7,459 bases of DNA from CAZBZG01 sp964496245 (GTDB taxonomy: Bacteria; Planctomycetota; SZUA-567), in contig CAZBZG010000236.1 in assembly GCA_964496245.1 (NCBI GenBank), positions 1 to 7,459 on the forward strand, in the 5' to 3' direction. Shown in pieces: positions 1 through 5,210 of this stretch (position 1 is its first letter; every line of letters starts with the position of its first letter). The notes beneath the pieces are model-generated. The model was not told where the DNA came from, did not search any database, and saw only the letters and a list, made by a program, of their open reading frames with translations. Both the position numbers and the translations under genes were made by a program.

Positions 1-830
1 CCTATCTCGTTCTTGCCTGCGTACCGTGCGACCGACTTGAAGAGGACGTTTACAGACGGCCGATGCCGGCTGACGAGGGGCCCCTTCTTGACCTGGGCGT
101 AGTAGCGCGCCCCCGACCGCCTGAGGAGCATGTGGTAGTTCCCGGGAGCAATGAGGACCTTGCCCGTGCCGACCGTGTCGCCATCCTCGGCTTCCTTGAC
201 CGTCACCGCACAGAGGTCGTTGAGCCGGTCGGCAAAGGCGCGGGTGAAGTGCTCGGGCATGTGCTGAACGACCAGGGTGCCCGGCGCGGTCGGCGGCAGC
301 GCGGTGAGGACCTCCTGCAGGGCCTGCGTGCCCCCCGTGGAGGCGCCGATCGCGATGACCTTGTTGGTGGTGCGCGTGAGCGCTGTACGGTGTACGGGCG
401 CCGGACGGGACGAGGGCTGGGGGCGGCGTGCGCGGATGTCCACGCGCGCGGCCGCCTTGATCTTGTCGATCAGTTCGACCGACATGTCGCCGACCGAGTA
501 GGCGGGACCGGGCTTGCACATGACGTCCACGGCCCCCGCATCCAGCGCTTCGAGGGCGAGTTCGCCTCCCTGCGGCGTGAGCGACGAAACGATGATGACG
601 GGCATGGGATGGTGTTTCATGAGTTTGCGCAGGAACGAGACGCCGTCCATGCGCGGCATCTCGACGTCGAGTGTGAGCACGTGGGGCTTGAGCCGCAGGA
701 TCTTGTCGCGGGCCACGTAGGGATCCGGGGCTGTGCCCACCACCTCGATGGAGGAATCGTGGCCGAGTTCCCGGACAAAGGTCTGCCGGACCACGGCCGA
801 ATCGTCGACGATGAGCACGCGCGCCTTCAT
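1..830 (-). CDS. cheB: CheB, chemotaxis response regulator protein-glutamate methylesterase/deamidase (3' end missing)
   Basis: CheB removes methyl groups from receptor glutamates and deamidates receptor glutamines in the cytoplasm; phosphorylation of its receiver activates it. The window shows the first 276 residues; the rest lies beyond the left edge. Residues 1-120 are a receiver with acidic pair D9/D10, phospho-acceptor D55 (in LTLDVEMP), S82 and K106. A linker rich in Pro, Arg and Ala follows (about 127-156). The methylesterase domain starts near 157, with the nucleophile S164 in GASTGG and H190 in QHMPEHF. These numbers equal those known for the enterobacterial enzyme, so the catalytic Asp (near 286) should lie just outside the window. 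The ATG at 828-830 overlaps the stop of the preceding receiver gene (ATGA), with only a weak GGGGA upstream, which suggests translational coupling. It is a partner of cheR at the other end of the cluster. The identification is firm; only completeness is unknown. Confidence 0.97.
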   Translation of the reverse strand, partial: MKARVLIVDDSAVVRQTFVRELGHDSSIEVVGTAPDPYVARDKILRLKPHVLTLDVEMPRMDGVSFLRKLMKHHPMPVIIVSSLTPQGGELALEALDAGAVDVMCKPGPAYSVGDMSVELIDKIKAAARVDIRARRPQPSSRPAPVHRTALTRTTNKVIAIGASTGGTQALQEVLTALPPTAPGTLVVQHMPEHFTRAFADRLNDLCAVTVKEAEDGDTVGTGKVLIAPGNYHMLLRRSGARYYAQVKKGPLVSRHRPSVNVLFKSVARYAGKNEI

Positions 831-1246
831 GCGGTCCCCGTGGCCTGCTGGAGAAGTTGGCTGGCCGTGACCGAGGTTGCTTGGGACGTCTGGAGCAGAT
901 AGCGGACCGTCTGCAACAATTGCCGCCGGCCCACAGGTTTGCGCAGAAACGAATCAGGAGGCTCTTCGGCCTCAGTGGCATCGGAGATGCAGGCGCGGCC
1001 GGTGAGCATGAGCACGGGCACGGCGTCATCCATGGCGCGCAGCGCCTCGAGGACCCGGAATCCATTCACATCCGGCATCATGGCGTCGAGAATCACGAGG
1101 TCCGGTGGATCGGCCGCAAAGGCGTCCAGCCCGCGTCGGCCTCCTTGGGCGGTCGTCACGCGGTACGAATCCTTCTGCAGGAATTCCCGCAAAGGCTCCA
1201 GCACGCACGCTTCGTCGTCGATCAGCAGTACATGGGGGGTGGACAT
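827..1246 (-). CDS. Stand-alone receiver-domain response regulator (139 aa)
   Basis: This is a single-domain response regulator with no output domain. The receiver fold is complete: VLLIDDE with D10/D11, phospho-acceptor D54 (VILDAMMPD), T82 (MLTGR) and K103 in LRKP. The stretch between T82 and K103 is rich in acidic residues and Pro and lacks the usual GADDY pattern. After the receiver comes a Gln/Ser/Thr-rich tail of about 20 residues. I chose the ATG at 1244-1246 because GAGGA sits about 7 nt upstream and the start falls directly before the receiver; the frame stays open to 1369, but that extension looks unlike protein and has no better ribosome site. It overlaps cheB by 4 nt (ATGA), so the two are probably coupled. 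It may compete for or buffer phosphoryl groups, or act on an unseen partner; its specific role is not visible. Confidence 0.9.
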   Translation of the reverse strand: MSTPHVLLIDDEACVLEPLREFLQKDSYRVTTAQGGRRGLDAFAADPPDLVILDAMMPDVNGFRVLEALRAMDDAVPVLMLTGRACISDATEAEEPPDSFLRKPVGRRQLLQTVRYLLQTSQATSVTASQLLQQATGTA

Positions 1247-1369
1247 TGCGCTTCCTCGGTCTTCTTCACACGGCATGTCGCCCATCCTTTCCTGCCTGAA
1301 ATGCTCTGGCGCCGGACGCACAGACAGGCGTGTCCGTGCTACCCACCCGCCGACATCCGGTGCGGACAC
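1247..1369 (-). other. 123-bp intergenic gap with imperfect inverted repeat
   Basis: This is the longest non-coding stretch inside the operon. It contains CGGACGC at 1313-1319 facing GCGTGTCCG at 1328-1336; the arms pair over five bases, then a mismatch. A further copy of CGGACAC lies at 1363-1369, so the GTGTCCG at 1330-1336 could pair with either. No T-run follows on the minus strand, so I do not call a terminator, and I see no convincing promoter. The last bases hold the GAGGA ribosome site of the downstream receiver gene. Confidence 0.4.
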
Positions 1370-1606
1370 TCACAGTGCGTTCCCTCCCATGAGCGCACAC
1401 AGCCGTTCCACCCATGCAGCCAAGGCGCCCAGGCTGGCCCACGCCACCGGGGCGGCCGCGAGCCCCAGGAGAACCCACCGAGCGCGGCGCCAGGCGCTTC
1501 GGCGGCTCAAGGCCAGGCGCCGCAGGGCGATGGCCGTGCGCGTCCTGCCGCATCGGAAACGTTCGCGCCACTGGTCGCATCTGCCCTGGAATACGCGAGT
1601 GCTCAT
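1370..1606 (-). CDS. Small Arg-rich protein with one predicted membrane helix (78 aa), unrecognised
   Basis: I do not recognise this family. Residues 1-43 are strongly basic: 14 arginines, two cysteines (C10, C19) and three tryptophans or phenylalanines in the first 20 residues. Residues 44-66 are hydrophobic (LLGLAAAPVAWASLGALAA is the core) and fit one membrane-spanning helix. A short tail with C70 ends in MGGNAL. By the positive-inside rule the basic N-terminus would face the cytoplasm. The ATG at 1604-1606 is preceded by GAGGGG about 8 nt upstream. An upstream in-frame GTG at 1658-1660 (96 aa) also has a GAGG, but at short spacing and overlapping the preceding small gene, so I prefer the ATG. 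It sits in the same direction as, and between, cheX and a receiver gene. Composition, ribosome site and fit into the operon support it; chance ORFs are common at this GC content. Confidence 0.6.
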   Translation of the reverse strand: MSTRVFQGRCDQWRERFRCGRTRTAIALRRLALSRRSAWRRARWVLLGLAAAPVAWASLGALAAWVERLCALMGGNAL

Positions 1607-1631
1607 CGTAGGTCCCCTCGTGGTATCCGGA

Positions 1632-1754
1632 TTACCGCGGATGCGTGCCCGCTCCGACACGATGCCTCAGCCGGTGGATCCACAACACCAGACGAGCGCG
1701 AAGCTCGCGGCGCACGCTGTAGAGTACGTCCGTGATTCGTGTGGGGTGGAACAT
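1632..1754 (-). CDS. Very small basic protein (40 aa), unrecognised
   Basis: This short frame begins MFHPTRITDVLYSVRR and ends GAGTHPR. It starts 18 nt after the cheX stop and has the best ribosome binding site in the window (AAAGGAGG, 5 nt from the ATG). It carries nine arginines and four histidines. Residues 7-34 could form one basic amphipathic helix, with hydrophobic residues at I7, V10, L11, V14, L18, L22, L24, I26 and L29. There is no signal peptide or membrane segment. The TAA stop lies 25 nt before the start of the 78-aa gene, with that gene's own ribosome site in between, so the two look like a consecutive pair. No function can be assigned. The main support is the ribosome site and the tight, same-strand placement; conservation in related clusters would settle it. 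Confidence 0.6.
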   Translation of the reverse strand: MFHPTRITDVLYSVRRELRARLVLWIHRLRHRVGAGTHPR

Positions 1755-1759
1755 GCGCG

Positions 1760-1767
1760 CCTCCTTT
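1760..1767 (-). promoter_or_regulatory. Strong ribosome binding site of the 40-aa gene
   Basis: On the minus strand AAAGGAGG lies 5 nt upstream of the ATG at 1752-1754. It matches the anti-Shine-Dalgarno end of 16S rRNA almost fully. It is the main reason to accept such a short gene as translated. Confidence 0.75.
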
Positions 1768-1772
1768 GCGTC

Positions 1773-2255
1773 TCAGGCGCCGGTTGCGCCCGGCGCATTC
1801 ATCGTGAACGTCAGCAGCATGGGCGATTCGTCCACGAGGAACGCCAGCGTCTCCGGCTGCTGCAGGGTCGCGTCCCAGTGCGCCGCCGGCTGCCGGTCCG
1901 CGTTCGGGACCGATAGGTCGAAGACCGGCTCCTCGCCCGCCAGGGCGGTGAGGAGCTGGCCGCAGGTGACGTTCAGGACCTCCCGCAACGCGTCGGCGGC
2001 GTGCTCTTCTGCGGCCTTGTCCTCGGGCTCCATGCCCATGACATTGGCGGCGAGTTCCGTGCAGGTCGCTTCCGGCACGGTCAGCGCCAGGGTTCCCGAG
2101 AACGGTCCGGCAAAGCGCATGCGAACCGCCAGGCTCGTCCCGTCTGCAGGCGGCAGGTCTCCCTTGTCCGCCCGTTCGGCGAACATGAAGGCCAGGCTCT
2201 CCAGCACGCTGCTGAAGACATCGTCCAGCACTTCGGTTCTAGTTGCGGTCTGCAT
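1773..2255 (-). CDS. cheX: CheX-type chemotaxis protein, predicted CheY-P phosphatase (160 aa)
   Basis: CheC/CheX/FliY-family proteins dephosphorylate CheY-P and so terminate the motor signal. The family signature here is the helix DALREVLNVTCGQLL, which holds one ExxN active-site motif (E92, N95); a single copy is typical of CheX, whereas CheC usually has two. Before it comes the sheet segment FSGTLALTVPE (52-62) and the stretch NVMGMEPED; after it comes FDLSVP (112-117), all in the order seen in the family. The length fits CheX. I chose the ATG at 2253-2255 because GGGAG lies about 6 nt upstream; the ATG at 2271-2273 would add six residues and lacks a ribosome site. The gene begins 17 nt inside the end of cheY, so the enzyme and its likely substrate are probably produced together. 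Phosphatase activity is inferred from the motif. Confidence 0.85.
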   Translation of the reverse strand: MQTATRTEVLDDVFSSVLESLAFMFAERADKGDLPPADGTSLAVRMRFAGPFSGTLALTVPEATCTELAANVMGMEPEDKAAEEHAADALREVLNVTCGQLLTALAGEEPVFDLSVPNADRQPAAHWDATLQQPETLAFLVDESPMLLTFTMNAPGATGA

Positions 2256-2634
2256 GCTTGGCTCCCATGACATCGAAGACGACGCCGCGCAGGAGTTCGG
2301 GCGTAAAGGGCTTTCGCAGGTAGGCGCTCACGCCCTTGGATTTGAGCTGCTCGATGCGGGTGGCGCTGCCCTCGGTGGAGACGATGATCACCGGGATGTC
2401 GCTCAGCGTCCCGTCCTCGGCCATCTTTTCGATCATCTCGATGCCGCCCATGACCGGCATGTTGATGTCCGCGAAGATCAGGTCGATCCAGTGTTCCCCG
2501 AGAATCGCCAGAGCTTCCCGGCCGTTCTCCGCTTCGTACAGTTCGCCCACGGGCACCTCGGCCAGGTCGAGCGTCTTGGCGATGACCGCGCGCACGGTCG
2601 CCGAATCGTCCACCACGAGGATATTGAACGCCAT
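2239..2634 (-). CDS. cheY: CheY-like chemotaxis response regulator (131 aa)
   Basis: This single receiver domain matches the classical CheY pattern. Acidic pair D9/D10 lies in ILVVDDSATVR, phospho-acceptor D56 in FADINMPVMGG, T87 in IIVSTEGS, aromatic switch residue Y105, and K108 in AYLRKPFTPE. The Asn-Met-Pro after the phospho-Asp and the Thr-Tyr pair are as in proteins that bind the flagellar motor switch. The start ATG at 2632-2634 has an excellent ribosome site, GGGAGGT, 6 nt upstream (2641-2647), which overlaps the stop of the HDOD gene. Adjacency to a CheX-type phosphatase supports a CheY role over a generic regulator. Of the three stand-alone receivers here, this one is the best candidate for the motor or output-binding protein. 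Whether the output is a flagellum, pili or something else is not shown in the window. Confidence 0.92.
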   Translation of the reverse strand: MAFNILVVDDSATVRAVIAKTLDLAEVPVGELYEAENGREALAILGEHWIDLIFADINMPVMGGIEMIEKMAEDGTLSDIPVIIVSTEGSATRIEQLKSKGVSAYLRKPFTPELLRGVVFDVMGAKHADRN

Positions 2635-2638
2635 GCGT

Positions 2639-3520
2639 CTACCTCCCACCTGCGACATTGAAGGTTTTGTCCAGCGTTTCGAGCGCGCCGAGCATCCGGC
2701 AGAGGGCGGCCTCGGCCACGTGGATGTCGAGGCCCAAGCGCTCGATGGTCTGGTCCGAGGGGGCGTGCTGCAGGCCGTCGGCCCCCGTGCCGATGCCGGC
2801 GAGCATGCTGAGGGTATTGGCCGCATGCACGAGTTCCACGGTACGCCCGTTTTCCGTGGCGCCTTCCGGGGCGTGGTGCCAGCGCACGGCCTCGAGGATG
2901 ACCGGGGGAAGATGCCAGCTTTCGAGCAAAAGGGCGCCCGCCTCCGCATGGTCGATGCCCAGCACGGTCCGCTCGGCCGCTTCAAACGATTCGCCGGTTT
3001 GGAATGCCTGCGCTCGGAGTCGCTCGCCTTCCTCTTCCACGAAGGAGCCGAGCGCGAGTTTGCCCACGTCGTGGAGGAGCGCGGCCGTGAAGACCGCGTC
3101 GGGTGCGGGACGGCCGAGGGTCTGGGCGAGGGCCTCGGCACCGGCTGCCACGGCCACGGCGTGTCGCCAGAGCGCGCCCTCCGGCAGGTCGTATCCCCGC
3201 ACTTCCTGCCGGGAGAGGTTGCCGGCCACGGCCCCGATGACCAAGTGCGCGATCTGCTTGCGCCCCAGGCGGACCACGGCCTGGCGGATCGAGGCGATTT
3301 CCCGGTTGGCTCCGAAGCGGACCGAGTTGGCCAGGCGCAGCACGTTGGCGGCCATGCCCGGATCCTGTTCGATGGCTTTGCTCAGAGCCTGCGCGTCGGT
3401 GTCGGTCTCCTGAGCGAGCCGCAGGGCTTCTGCGGAAGCGGCCGGCAGAGATTCCATCGACCGGAGTCGGTCGATGATCTGACCGCGGCGGTCTTGCGCG
3501 TTGGGGCGCGTTGTCGTCAT
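2639..3520 (-). CDS. HDOD-domain signalling protein (293 aa)
   Basis: HDOD proteins form a branch of the HD superfamily found beside signalling genes; several act as non-enzymatic scaffolds or regulators. Residues about 14-215 match the HDOD domain: LRSMESLPAASAEALRLAQ, then KAIEQDPGMAANVLRLANS (48-66), IRQAVVRLGRKQIAHLVIG (78-96), LWRHAVAVA (117-125) and ALLHDVGKLAL (147-157). Potential HD-type metal ligands are retained: H120, H150/D151, D190/H191, H215/H216. The C-terminal 75 residues form a variable helical region. I chose the ATG at 3518-3520, which overlaps the cheD stop by 4 nt (ATGA); GGAAAG lies somewhat far upstream, so coupling likely helps initiation. It ends 4 nt before cheY. In several bacteria such proteins influence motility or second-messenger signalling; the exact role here is unknown. 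The family call is firm, the function is not. Confidence 0.88.
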   Translation of the reverse strand: MTTTRPNAQDRRGQIIDRLRSMESLPAASAEALRLAQETDTDAQALSKAIEQDPGMAANVLRLANSVRFGANREIASIRQAVVRLGRKQIAHLVIGAVAGNLSRQEVRGYDLPEGALWRHAVAVAAGAEALAQTLGRPAPDAVFTAALLHDVGKLALGSFVEEEGERLRAQAFQTGESFEAAERTVLGIDHAEAGALLLESWHLPPVILEAVRWHHAPEGATENGRTVELVHAANTLSMLAGIGTGADGLQHAPSDQTIERLGLDIHVAEAALCRMLGALETLDKTFNVAGGR

Positions 3521-3993
3521 AGGGCGCTCATCTTTCCGTTGGACTTGACGACCGTCTGCCCTGCGTCCATGTGCAGGAACAGGGTGCGGGGAATCGTCCC
3601 GCCGATATCCTCCGCAGCGATCAGGATGTCGTTCTTCCACAGGATCTTGCGGAGCACGGTGTGGTTGCGTTCGCCGATCCGGAACATCTTCTTCTGGTCG
3701 AGCACACGCGCGGCACCGGCCACCTTGGCGATGATGCGTTTCCGCTGGGCCCCGCGGTCGAAGACCTCCTGGAGGAGTTTGGAGACGCCGGTGTCCACGA
3801 ACATGCCGGGCTTCTCCCGCGCCTTGTTCTTGTCGATCTTGGAGAGCGGGAGCATGGAATGGAGCATGCCGCCCACGCCGGCTTCCGGGTCGAAGAGCGT
3901 CAGGCCTACGCAGCTTCCGAGGGAGTACGTCACGAGCACGTCCTCGGGCGAGGCGGAGACCTTGATGCCGGAGATGTCCACGATGTGGTTCAC
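3517..3993 (-). CDS. cheD: CheD, chemoreceptor glutamine deamidase (158 aa, GTG start)
   Basis: CheD hydrolyses specific glutamine side chains on chemoreceptors to glutamate, and in some bacteria binds a CheC-type phosphatase and stimulates it. The Cys-His-Thr triad is visible: T22 and C28 in VTYSLGSCVGL, and H45 in GGMLHSMLP. These numbers are each one higher than those of the structurally known Thermotoga enzyme (T21, C27, H44). The C-terminal half has KIIAKVAGAA-like and FRIGERN-like segments expected for the family. I chose the GTG at 3991-3993: it gives the normal CheD length of about 160 residues, begins NHIVDISGIKV after the initiator, has GGGAG 8 nt upstream and overlaps the upstream stop as GTGA. 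The ATG at 4033-4035 would add 14 residues unlike CheD. It lies beside HDOD and cheY rather than next to cheC. Identification is secure. Confidence 0.95.
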   Translation of the reverse strand: MNHIVDISGIKVSASPEDVLVTYSLGSCVGLTLFDPEAGVGGMLHSMLPLSKIDKNKAREKPGMFVDTGVSKLLQEVFDRGAQRKRIIAKVAGAARVLDQKKMFRIGERNHTVLRKILWKNDILIAAEDIGGTIPRTLFLHMDAGQTVVKSNGKMSAL

Positions 3994-4421
3994 GATGCGG
4001 TCTCCCGTTCCCTGTTCGCGTGCCGCTCGGTCCATCGCTCGATCTTCTCGAAGCCTTGTTGCGCGGCTTGCAGGAATTGCTTCAAGTCCACGGGTTTGAT
4101 GAAGTAGTCGTCGAAGCCCACCTCGCGGCAGTCGGCGAGTTCGAAGAGGGACGTGTAGCCGGTCATGGCGTAGATGCAGGCGATGGGATGGTCGGACCGG
4201 ATGCGCCGGCACAGGTCCACGCCGCTCATGCCGGGGAGCTTCAGATCGAGGAACATGAGCGGCACGCTCTCGCGCGCGAGAATCGCCAGGGCCTCTTCGC
4301 TGCTCGCGGCTTCGATCACGGCATACCCGTGCTGCTCGAACGCGTCCCGGAGGAAGCTCCGGATCGGCTCCTCGTCGTCCACGACCAGGATGCGCTTGCC
4401 GTTGTCCGATGATCCCTTCAT
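3990..4421 (-). CDS. Stand-alone receiver-domain response regulator (143 aa)
   Basis: The receiver domain fills residues 10-125: RILVVDDEE with D15/D16, phospho-acceptor D59 in FLDLKLPGMSG, T87 in AMTGYT and K109 in DYFIKPV. After the receiver there is only a charged tail (KIERWTERHANRERE), with no DNA-binding or enzymatic output. It overlaps its neighbours on both sides by 4 nt: its ATG with the stop of the receiver-DHp gene (ATGA) and its TGA with the GTG of cheD (GTGA). AGGAG is found about 8 nt before the start. The tight fit with the receiver-DHp protein upstream suggests the two may exchange phosphoryl groups, but this is inference. It differs from the CheY-like protein in lacking the NMP and AYLRKPF signatures, so I do not call it a second CheY. 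Confidence 0.9.
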   Translation of the reverse strand: MKGSSDNGKRILVVDDEEPIRSFLRDAFEQHGYAVIEAASSEEALAILARESVPLMFLDLKLPGMSGVDLCRRIRSDHPIACIYAMTGYTSLFELADCREVGFDDYFIKPVDLKQFLQAAQQGFEKIERWTERHANRERETAS

Positions 4422-5152
4422 GTCCCGGCTCCTGTGTCCTGCGTCTCGGTTTTGGATTTCGCGTGCGCCTCCCGCGGCTCCGCAGCCCGATCCAGATCGA
4501 TGATCCGCTCCCCCTCGAGGTAGTCCGTGGTCACGTAGCGCGTTACGCGGCGCAGCTTGCGCGTGATCTGCGCGAGGCGGTCCACCTGTTCCTTGATGGT
4601 TCGCACGCGCGTCGCCAGGGGTGTGCCGGCGTCCGCGCTTTCCAGCAGGAGATCCGTATGGCCGGCCACGGCCTGCAGGGGCTGGTTGAGTTCGTGGCAC
4701 GCGGCCGCGGCCAGCTCCAGGGCCCCCTGGAGGCGCTGCTTCTGGCGGCGCTCGTCCTCGACCCGCACGCGCTGGATCGCGTACAGCAAGGAGCGGATGA
4801 GGAGGTGATGGTCGGTCTTGCCCTTGAGCAGGTAGTCCTGCGCGCCGCGCCGCACGGCCTCCACAGCGAGCTCCTGGTCGTCGTGTCCGGAGAGCACCAC
4901 GATCGGCGCGCGCGGTGCGTGACGTTGCAGGGTCAGGAAGGTATCGAGCCCCTGACTGTCGGGGAGGGACAGGTCCAGCAGGACCACGTCCGCCTGCGTG
5001 GTGCGGAATGCCTCCATGCCTTGGGCGAGGGAGGCGGTGTGGTGTACGTCGAACCGCGAGCCGGGCGACTGGTTGAGAAAGACCTTGATCAGCCGCGCGG
5101 CGGTCGGGCTGTCCTCGATGAACAGGACTCGGATGCGTTCGGCGTCGCTCAT
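4418..5152 (-). CDS. Receiver domain fused to a histidine-kinase dimerisation (DHp) domain, no ATPase (244 aa)
   Basis: Residues 7-125 are a receiver: E13/D14, phospho-acceptor D60 in LLDLSLPDS, S88 in LSGHDD and K110, followed by Gly rather than Pro (YLLKGKTDHH). Residues about 128-145 are a charged, coiled-coil-like linker. Residues 146-222 match a HisKA/DHp two-helix hairpin, with the H-box ACHELNQPLQ (candidate phospho-His H153) and a second helix TIKEQVDRLAQITRKL. The chain ends about 22 residues later in a polar tail; none of the N, G1, F or G2 boxes of the ATP-binding domain is present. It therefore cannot autophosphorylate by itself. It could be a phosphotransfer dimer, a phosphatase, or the remnant of a hybrid kinase. 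I chose the ATG at 5150-5152 (GAGAGGG upstream, start just before the receiver), not the open frame up to 5245. Next gene overlaps by 4 nt. Confidence 0.85.
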   Translation of the reverse strand: MSDAERIRVLFIEDSPTAARLIKVFLNQSPGSRFDVHHTASLAQGMEAFRTTQADVVLLDLSLPDSQGLDTFLTLQRHAPRAPIVVLSGHDDQELAVEAVRRGAQDYLLKGKTDHHLLIRSLLYAIQRVRVEDERRQKQRLQGALELAAAACHELNQPLQAVAGHTDLLLESADAGTPLATRVRTIKEQVDRLAQITRKLRRVTRYVTTDYLEGERIIDLDRAAEPREAHAKSKTETQDTGAGT

Positions 5153-5167
5153 GCTGGGTTCCCTCTC

Positions 5168-5201
5168 GCCCCGTTCCGCGGGGCTTCCCGCCGCTCGCGG
5201 G
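5168..5201 (-). other. Two tandem GC hairpins in the gap before the receiver-DHp gene
   Basis: The 58-bp gap 5153-5210 holds CCCGC/GCGGG around a 5-nt loop (5187-5201) and GCCCCG/CGGGGC around a 5-nt loop (5168-5184). The second ends right at the GAGAGGG ribosome site of the receiver-DHp gene. No T-run follows on the minus strand, so an intrinsic terminator is unlikely. They may affect mRNA processing or translation, or simply reflect GC-rich spacer sequence. Confidence 0.4.
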
Positions 5202-5210
5202 GGATCACAG

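Noticed and set aside
63..902. Plus-strand 279-aa open frame
   Set aside because: It is antisense to cheB, whose receiver and methylesterase motifs are unmistakable. The plus-strand translation is rich in Arg, Gly, His and Asp with no domain; it is a GC-rich shadow.
1247..1369. N-terminal extension of the 139-aa receiver to 180 aa, or a small gene in this gap
   Set aside because: The extension has no fold and no better ribosome site than the chosen ATG (GAGGA). Internal ATGs in the gap are in frame with the receiver and only add a short unlikely tail.
2336..4099. Plus-strand 587-aa open frame, the longest in the window
   Set aside because: It runs antisense across cheY, the HDOD gene and cheD, all with firm family motifs. 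Its length comes from GC-rich codon bias on the opposite strand and it shows no recognisable domain.
3994..4212. Longer cheD start upstream of the GTG
   Set aside because: The added residues are Arg/His-rich, overlap the preceding receiver gene out of frame, and would make the protein longer than the family norm.
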